A stretch of 11,715 nt of DNA from JAKLKS01 sp964370855 (GTDB lineage Bacteria; Planctomycetota; JAJSAM01; JAKLKS01), in assembly GCA_964370855.1 (NCBI GenBank), contig CAYJMF010000131.1, forward strand, positions 1 to 11,715. The letters are read 5' to 3'. The translations under genes and the position numbers were made by a program. The notes under the pieces are model-generated. The model was not told the DNA's origin. It did not search any database and was given only the letters and a program-made list of their open reading frames with translations. Below are positions 6,710-11,715 of the stretch, in pieces (the stretch's first letter is position 1; every line of letters begins with the position of its first letter).

Positions 6710-7704
6710 ACGCGGCCCTCCTGCGCGACGGTGCCGAGAACCCGGACGGCTTCTGGATCCGCTACGCCCTCCACCAGGGGGCCGCCCGCCTCAGGGTCTT
6801 CGGCATCATCCTCGCCCTTCCCCTCTTCATCTTCGCCGCCGTCTACTGGAACGTGGAGGCGGGGGACAAGGGGACCCTCCCCGGCGTCCTCCTGCGCGCG
6901 GCCGGCACGACGGCCGCGGGCGCGCTCCTCCATCTCCTGCTCGGGGGGCTCCTCGACCTCGTCTGCGAGACGAGCCGGTTCGGGGCGCTGCTGCAGCGGG
7001 AGGTCCGCTTCTACTTCCACACCCCCGTCCCCTACATGGTGATGGTGCTCTTCACCATGGCATCGGGGCTGTTCTTCTACGCCATCCTCAACGCCAACGC
7101 CTCCGTCAACTACCGCTACTCGCTCCAGAACATCGCCACCTTCCTCATCTTCCTCGTGCCCATCCTCACCATCCGCTCCTTCGCCGAGGAGAAGGCCACG
7201 GGGACCGTGGAACCCCTCCTGACGGCGCCCGTCTCCGAGGCGCAGGTGGTGGCCGGGAAGTTCTCCGGGGCCATGGTGTTCTTCTGCGTGATGCTCCTGC
7301 CGACGCTCTCCTACTACGCCGTGCTCCGCTTCATCGGCGCCTCCATCGGGAAGCCCGACGCGGGCCCCGTGGTGGCGGGCTACCTCGGCCTCGTGCTCTT
7401 CGGCGGCTTCCACGTGGCCATCGGGATCTTCGCCTCCACCCTCACCCAGGACTCCGTGCTGGGGGCCTTCCTCGCCTTCGTGATGACGCTGTTCTTCTGG
7501 GTCATCGAGCCCATCATGGGATCCCGCCAGCTCATCGCCACGCCGGGCTGGACGGAGGCGGCCCTCTACCTCTCGCCGACGGGCCACCTCGAGCCCTTCC
7601 TCAAGGGCATGGTGGCCCCCGTGGACGCGATCTACTTCGCCACCTTCATCCTGTTCTTCCTGTTCCTGTCGGTGCGGTCCATCGAGTACCGGAAGTGGAG
7701 GTAG
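6706..7704 (+). CDS. ABC-2 type permease, GldF-like, with extra N-terminal membrane region
   Basis: This 332-residue integral membrane protein is the transmembrane partner of the ATPase. From about residue 95 it follows the GldF pattern: an amphipathic QREVRFYFHTPVPY entry, a membrane helix (about 108-128), the PILTIRSFAEEKATGTVEPL region (152-171), LLTAPVSEAQVVAGKF (171-186), then helices at about 187-206, 221-243, 250-272 and a final one at 305-325, ending in IEYRKWR. Before this lie roughly 95 residues with two further hydrophobic stretches (about 31-48 and 66-86) that I would not expect in GldF. The start is ATG at 6706, overlapping the ATPase stop; G-rich bases upstream (6691-6701) could serve as ribosome binding site. 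The stop codon is part of the next gene's ribosome binding region. It likely moves or extracts a substrate across the cytoplasmic membrane, but the substrate is unknown. An alternative start beyond residue 95 would give a plain GldF but would break the tight operon spacing. Confidence 0.88.
   Translation: MNAALLRDGAENPDGFWIRYALHQGAARLRVFGIILALPLFIFAAVYWNVEAGDKGTLPGVLLRAAGTTAAGALLHLLLGGLLDLVCETSRFGALLQREVRFYFHTPVPYMVMVLFTMASGLFFYAILNANASVNYRYSLQNIATFLIFLVPILTIRSFAEEKATGTVEPLLTAPVSEAQVVAGKFSGAMVFFCVMLLPTLSYYAVLRFIGASIGKPDAGPVVAGYLGLVLFGGFHVAIGIFASTLTQDSVLGAFLAFVMTLFFWVIEPIMGSRQLIATPGWTEAALYLSPTGHLEPFLKGMVAPVDAIYFATFILFFLFLSVRSIEYRKWR
7697..7702 (+). promoter_or_regulatory. Ribosome binding site overlapping the permease stop codon
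   Basis: GGAGGT (7697-7702) is built from the last codons and stop codon of the permease (TGG AGG TAG) and lies six bases before the GTG at 7709. This fixes GTG as the start of the GldG-like gene and indicates coupled translation. Confidence 0.8.
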
Positions 7705-7708
7705 GTCC

Positions 7709-9781
7709 GTGACGGAGATCCCCGCCGAACCGCCGACCGCGCCCCCCCCCGGCTCCCCGCCGGGGCCCGCGCCGGCCCTCGGAGCGACCCCGGGCTGGGT
7801 CCCGGCCGCCGTCGTCGCGGGGGCGGTCCTCCTCGTGGAGGGCGTCATCGTCGGGCGCATCCAGCCCGGCGACGGCGAGGGCGCCGCCCGCGTGGTCTCC
7901 GACCTCGCCGGCGTCTCCATGGGGCTCGGCCTCCTCTCCCTCGTCTCGGGGTACCTCGCCTTCCTGCTCTCCCGCACGGGGGTGGCCGAGGCCATCACGG
8001 GCCTCGTGCTCTCCGCCGTCGGGGTCCTCGCCTACGCCCTCTCCTGGACGGTCCTCCTCAAGTCCCTCGCGGGCCAGGCCGCGGACCTCTTCTCGAAGGA
8101 GACCCTCGGGCTCTCCTTCCTGGAGCTGGAGGGGAAGGGGGCGGCCGTGGCGGCCATCCTCGTCCTCGTGGCCGGGCTCGCGGCCTGCGCCTTCTGCATC
8201 CGCACCGTGGCCCGCATCGCCTGGCCCCACTTCCGCTCCGGGGTGGCCCTCAACGTGCTCGCCATGGTGCACATCGTGGTGGTCCTCCTCGGGGTCGTGT
8301 CGTGGATCAACTTCCGGTACGTGCCCGGCACCGTCGGCTCCGTCGACCTCACGGAGACGAAGGAGTTCTCCCTCTCCTCCCGGACCACCGCCGTCCTCGG
8401 CCGCGTCGAGGGGGAGCTCACGGTCCTCCTCGTCGACTACGGCGCCTCCGCCCGCACCGGGTCCGGCCTCATCGCGCGGGTCCGCGACCTCCTCCGGGAG
8501 TACCAGGCCTCCTGCCCCCGGATGAAGTACCGCCAGATGGACGCCCTGCGCTCCGGGGAGGAGATGCGGGCCACCTTCATGGAGGAGGGGCTCGGGGACG
8601 TCATGGCCACGCTGACGGGCGAGGAGGACTGCATCGTCCTGGCCTACAGGCCGCCCGGGGAGAAGCTCAACGCCCGGACGAAGGTGGTCCCCGTCGGCCA
8701 GGACATGACGGAGACCTCGGCCCTCGGCGCCGCCCGCTTCCGCGGGGAGGGGGTCCTCACCAACGCCGTCAACGAGGTCGTCTTCGTCCGGAGGAAGGTG
8801 CTCTTCCTCGAGGGCCACGGGGAGCGCTCCATCGCGAACCGCGCCTCCCCGGCGAAGTCCCTGGGCGTCCTCGCCGACGCCCTGCGCTCCGACAACTTCG
8901 CCGTCGCCGCCCTGAACCTCTCCAAGGAGCCCGGGGTCCCCGTCGACGCCGACCTCGTGGTCGTGGCCGGCCCCGAGATCGCGCTGCCGCCCGCCGAGGC
9001 CGAGGCCCTGCGGACCTACCTCCAGGCCGGGGGATCGATGCTCCTCCTCCTCGAGCCGGAGCCGAGGGCCGGGGCGCGGGCCACGGGGCTCGAGGACCTC
9101 CTCGCCTCCTTCGGCGTCGAGGCCCGCCGCGACGTCGTCATCGTCCCCTACCTCGTGGAGAACACGCAGCTCGCCGGCCCCCTCGTGAAGCCCACGACGG
9201 ACGTCGCCGTGGGGCGGGAGGAGTTCGGCCGCCACGCCTCCATGGAGGCCCTGCGGGGGTCGGGCCTCGTGACGGCCTTCTTCGTCGCCTCCCCGATCTT
9301 CCGGCTCGAGAAGCTGCCCGAGGGCGTCGTCGTGGACGAGCTCGCCTACGCGCCCCGGGAGGCGGGGGGGTACAAGACCTTCGGCGCGCTCCTCCGGGAC
9401 GGGCGCCAGGACATCAAGCCGCAGACCGGCGACATCGTCGACAAGCGCCTCCCCGTCGGCGTCGTCGCCGAGCGGAAGGTCGGGGCCTCGGCCAGGGGCG
9501 GGGGGCGGCTCATCGTCATCGGGGACGCCGACTTCGCCGTCGATCTCCGGCTGGAGCCCGACAGCCCCGGCGCCGTCCCCGCCAACCGGACCCTGCTCCT
9601 CAACGCCGCCTCCTGGGCGGTGCGGCGGGACGTCATCGCCATCGACCCGAAGACCCTGGAGACCGAGACGGTCCAGCTGCGCCCCCTGGACCGGGAGCTG
9701 GCCTTCTGGGTCACCGTGGTGGCCCTGCCCGTCATCGCCCTCGGCGTGGCCGTCGGCGTCTGGTGGACCCGGAGGAGGTAG
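7709..9781 (+). CDS. GldG-like ABC-associated auxiliary protein with five N-terminal membrane segments
   Basis: This 690-residue protein resembles the GldG/ABC_transp_aux family, non-ATPase partners of Gld-type ABC transporters. The family core starts at a membrane helix (about 178-200), followed by VDLTETKEFSLSSRT (212-226), which matches the usual LDLT-x-x-K-x-(F/Y)-(S/T)-LS entry. Then come KVLFLEGHGE (363-372), GGSMLLLLEP (441-450), GGRLIVIGDADFA (598-610), RDVIAIDPK (640-648) and a C-terminal helix (about 664-686) closed by WWTRRR. Residues about 201-660 should form the soluble domain, probably outside the cytoplasm. Ahead of the core are a Pro-rich start (about 7-28) and four extra hydrophobic segments (about 31-50, 66-88, 93-117, 145-165), so the N-terminal part is a five-helix bundle rather than a single anchor. 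The start is GTG at 7709 with a well-placed GGAGGT. It sits between the permease and the DUF4340 gene with gaps of four and three bases. Its molecular role is unknown in general; a substrate-handling or scaffold role is inferred. Confidence 0.88.
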   Translation: MTEIPAEPPTAPPPGSPPGPAPALGATPGWVPAAVVAGAVLLVEGVIVGRIQPGDGEGAARVVSDLAGVSMGLGLLSLVSGYLAFLLSRTGVAEAITGLVLSAVGVLAYALSWTVLLKSLAGQAADLFSKETLGLSFLELEGKGAAVAAILVLVAGLAACAFCIRTVARIAWPHFRSGVALNVLAMVHIVVVLLGVVSWINFRYVPGTVGSVDLTETKEFSLSSRTTAVLGRVEGELTVLLVDYGASARTGSGLIARVRDLLREYQASCPRMKYRQMDALRSGEEMRATFMEEGLGDVMATLTGEEDCIVLAYRPPGEKLNARTKVVPVGQDMTETSALGAARFRGEGVLTNAVNEVVFVRRKVLFLEGHGERSIANRASPAKSLGVLADALRSDNFAVAALNLSKEPGVPVDADLVVVAGPEIALPPAEAEALRTYLQAGGSMLLLLEPEPRAGARATGLEDLLASFGVEARRDVVIVPYLVENTQLAGPLVKPTTDVAVGREEFGRHASMEALRGSGLVTAFFVASPIFRLEKLPEGVVVDELAYAPREAGGYKTFGALLRDGRQDIKPQTGDIVDKRLPVGVVAERKVGASARGGGRLIVIGDADFAVDLRLEPDSPGAVPANRTLLLNAASWAVRRDVIAIDPKTLETETVQLRPLDRELAFWVTVVALPVIALGVAVGVWWTRRR
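9774..9779 (+). promoter_or_regulatory. Ribosome binding site overlapping the GldG-like stop codon
   Basis: GGAGGT (9774-9779) uses the final Arg codons and the first base of the stop codon (AGG AGG TAG) of the GldG-like gene and lies five bases before the GTG at 9785. It repeats the arrangement at 7697 almost exactly. Confidence 0.8.
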
Positions 9782-9784
9782 TCC

Positions 9785-11617
9785 GTGTCGAAGCGAACGA
9801 CCCTCGTCCTCGCGATCCTCCTCTTCATCCTCCTCGGGTGGGCCATCTTCGGGGCCACCCCCCCGACGAAGGAATCCCCGGTGCCCTCCCTGTTCCTCGA
9901 GTTCCAGCGGGAGGAGGCGAAGTCCGTGGACCTGAAGACGGCCCGCGGGGAGATCCACCTGGAGCGGGACGGGAAGGACCCGGAGCTGTGGCGCGTGCTC
10001 GTCGGGAAGGCCCTCGTCCGGGCCTCCTCGGAGAAGGTGGAGGAGCTCCTGAACGAGCTGTCGCGCCTCGTGCCGAAGAACCTCTGGAGGGCGAAGGAGG
10101 TCCAGCCCGCGGAGCGTGCCGCCTGGGGGCTCGACGCCCCGACCACCACGGTGAAGATCGGCCTCCCCGCGGGGGTCCTGCGCGCCGACTTCGGCAAGCA
10201 CACGCCGGAGAGCATGAACATCTACGCGGAGAAGGACCGCAACGGGGACGTGCTCGTCGTCCCCGTGGAGGCCGTGGCCGCCATGGGGGAGCTCGACCCC
10301 GGCTCCCTCCGGGAGCGGTTCCCCGTGAAGGTGAGCTCCTACGACGTGGCCGAGTTCTCCCTCCGGAGGGCCGACGGCGCGCGGCTCGAGGCGGTCCGGT
10401 CCGGGGCCGGCATCTGGGAGGCACGGGCCCCGTGGAGGGGGGCCGTGGATCCGAAGGCCATGGACGGCCTGCTGGCCTCCTTCCTCGGGGCCGAGGTCGT
10501 GGAGTTCGCGGCCGACGGCACCCCCGACCTCGACCGGTACGGGCTGATGAAGCCGCGGGCCACGGTCTCCCTCCGCCGCCGCGGCCGGGAGGGGCTGACG
10601 GTGCTCCTCGTCGGCGGGACGGCGGAGGGGGGCGGCACCTGGTTCATGGAGGAGGGGGAGCCGTCGGTCTACGTCGGGAAGAAGGGGATCGGCGACGCCG
10701 TGGACGCCTTCGACGCCGCGGCGCTCCGGGACCGCAACGCGCTGCGACTCGGCTGGGCCCGCCTCGAAGCCATCGAGTTCGAGGCCGGCCCCGCCTCCTG
10801 GAAGCTGCTGCGCGTCGGGGAGAAGCGGTGGGATCTCGAGCGGCCGGCCCGCGTGCCCGCGGAGGATCCCGCCGTGGAGGAGCTGCTCGACGCCCTCCGC
10901 AGGCTCGAGGTCGTCCGGTTCGTGGACGGCGGCGACCTCGCCGCCCTCGGCGTCGCCGACGCCGCCTCCGCCGCGGCCCGGCTGGTGATCACCGGCGTCG
11001 ACGCCGACTCCGGCCGCCACCTGCTCCTCGGCCCGAAGGACGCCGACGGCAACGTCCCCGCCCGCCTCATGCCCCGGCCCGGGGAGGAGGAGCCGAAGGG
11101 CTCGGAGAACGTCTTCCTCCTCCCCGGCTCCTTCCTCGACGGCCTCGCCGGCGGGGCCCTCTCCTTCCGCTCCCGGGAGGCATGGCACATCGACCTGGAG
11201 GAGGTCGCCTCCCTCTCGCGCACGATGGCGGGCCGCACGGAGACCTTCCTCCTCGCCGGGGGGGCCTGGAGCGCGTCCGAGGGCGGCCCCGCGCCGGACT
11301 CCGAGGCCCTCGCCGGCCTCCTCGCCCGCCTCCTCGTGATCCGCGGGACGGGCTGGGAGGGGAAGGCGGCCGACGCCCCCGCGGCCTGGGGCCTCGGGGA
11401 TCCCCCGGCGGGCCCGGTGATCCGCATCGGGCTCAAGACGGCCGACGGGGCGGTCTCCGAGCGGGTCCTGACGCTCGGCGCCGGCGTGGACGACGGCGGG
11501 GCCCACTACGCGAAGGTGGACGGCACGGACCTCGTGTTCCGGCTGGCGGACAACCAGCTGGCCGACGGGGTGCTGTCGCCGTTCTGGGAGATGCTGACGG
11601 GGCCGCTGTCGAAATAG
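9785..11617 (+). CDS. DUF4340-type membrane-anchored protein with four internal repeats
   Basis: This 610-residue protein is a DUF4340-like partner commonly encoded after gldG-like genes. An N-terminal hydrophobic stretch (about 6-23, after MSKR) is a membrane anchor or uncleaved signal; the rest is hydrophilic and presumably extracytoplasmic. The body appears to be four copies of one unit. Each has a strand-rich start, a tryptophan-containing segment (W69, W211, W349, W495), a short helix with a LL-x-x-L pattern (88-95, 229-234, 367-374, 511-517), a (W/Y/L)G(L/V) step (114-116, 252-254, 388-390, 535-537), then a beta-rich portion ending in a V-F/Y-hydrophobic strand. There are no catalytic motifs that I recognise. 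The start is GTG at 9785, with GGAGGT five bases upstream. It is the last visible gene of the ABC operon; 98 bases later the window ends in poly-G, so further genes may be missing. The function is unknown; a structural or substrate-binding role with the GldG-like protein is inferred. Confidence 0.87.
   Translation: MSKRTTLVLAILLFILLGWAIFGATPPTKESPVPSLFLEFQREEAKSVDLKTARGEIHLERDGKDPELWRVLVGKALVRASSEKVEELLNELSRLVPKNLWRAKEVQPAERAAWGLDAPTTTVKIGLPAGVLRADFGKHTPESMNIYAEKDRNGDVLVVPVEAVAAMGELDPGSLRERFPVKVSSYDVAEFSLRRADGARLEAVRSGAGIWEARAPWRGAVDPKAMDGLLASFLGAEVVEFAADGTPDLDRYGLMKPRATVSLRRRGREGLTVLLVGGTAEGGGTWFMEEGEPSVYVGKKGIGDAVDAFDAAALRDRNALRLGWARLEAIEFEAGPASWKLLRVGEKRWDLERPARVPAEDPAVEELLDALRRLEVVRFVDGGDLAALGVADAASAAARLVITGVDADSGRHLLLGPKDADGNVPARLMPRPGEEEPKGSENVFLLPGSFLDGLAGGALSFRSREAWHIDLEEVASLSRTMAGRTETFLLAGGAWSASEGGPAPDSEALAGLLARLLVIRGTGWEGKAADAPAAWGLGDPPAGPVIRIGLKTADGAVSERVLTLGAGVDDGGAHYAKVDGTDLVFRLADNQLADGVLSPFWEMLTGPLSK

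Positions 11618-11715
<98 letters not shown>

Noticed and set aside
7646..11506. Minus-strand open frame of about 1290 residues opposite the GldG-like and DUF4340 genes
   Set aside because: It is a composition-driven shadow of the real plus-strand genes with no recognisable domain and no ribosome binding site logic.

Overview
The window is very GC-rich. Coding lines I tallied by hand run about 70-78% G+C with strong G/C third positions, and half of the eight genes start with GTG. The DnaK carries the extra N-terminal-lobe segment typical of Gram-negative (diderm) DnaK. Its sequence around that segment reminds me of Planctomycetota/PVC-type DnaK, and the GldA/GldF/GldG/DUF4340 operon type is common in such phyla and in other diderms. 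This is a tentative recollection: I would call it a high-GC diderm bacterium, possibly a planctomycete. Both a poly-G/poly-C palindrome inside the window and a pure poly-G right edge suggest draft assembly data.

Layout. (1) 32-1105, minus: a fusion of a Sua5/YrdC-type threonylcarbamoyl-AMP synthase with a low-molecular-weight protein phosphatase. (2) 1106-1178: a 73-bp divergent intergenic region in which both genes show TANGAT followed by six bases and then the start codon, compatible with leaderless transcripts. (3) 1179-3304, plus: a two-gene operon of a small soluble histidine kinase with no sensor domain and an NtrC-family sigma-54 activator, overlapping by GTGA. (4) 3305-3565: the dnaK control region, with an AT-rich island holding a 27-bp imperfect palindrome over a promoter, then a leader with two abutting hairpins before a strong ribosome binding site. 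(5) 3566-5539: dnaK, apparently monocistronic. (6) 5540-5698: a weak hairpin, then a G21-CG-C26 palindrome that is very probably a sequencing or assembly artefact. (7) 5699-11617, plus: a tightly coupled four-gene operon for a Gld-like ABC system (ATPase, permease, GldG-like auxiliary protein, DUF4340 protein). (8) 11618-11715: a short G-rich tail ending in 40 consecutive G.

How the genes work together. The kinase should phosphorylate Asp62 of the NtrC-type partner, which would then activate sigma-54 promoters elsewhere; I found no convincing sigma-54 site here. The ABC genes form one unit: a cytoplasmic ATPase drives an ABC-2 membrane permease, with two membrane-anchored proteins with large, presumably extracytoplasmic domains. 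The substrate is unknown. Whether the dnaK half and the ABC half are truly adjacent in the genome is uncertain because of the palindrome.

The points most worth a second look are the dnaK operator/leader, the mirrored TANGAT start arrangement, the Sua5-phosphatase fusion, the extra membrane segments in both Gld-type proteins, the four-fold repeat in the DUF4340 protein, and the artefact junction together with G-leaning departures from consensus in the ABC ATPase just after it. I saw no CRISPR array, RNA gene or insertion sequence, and I cannot claim a wholly new system.
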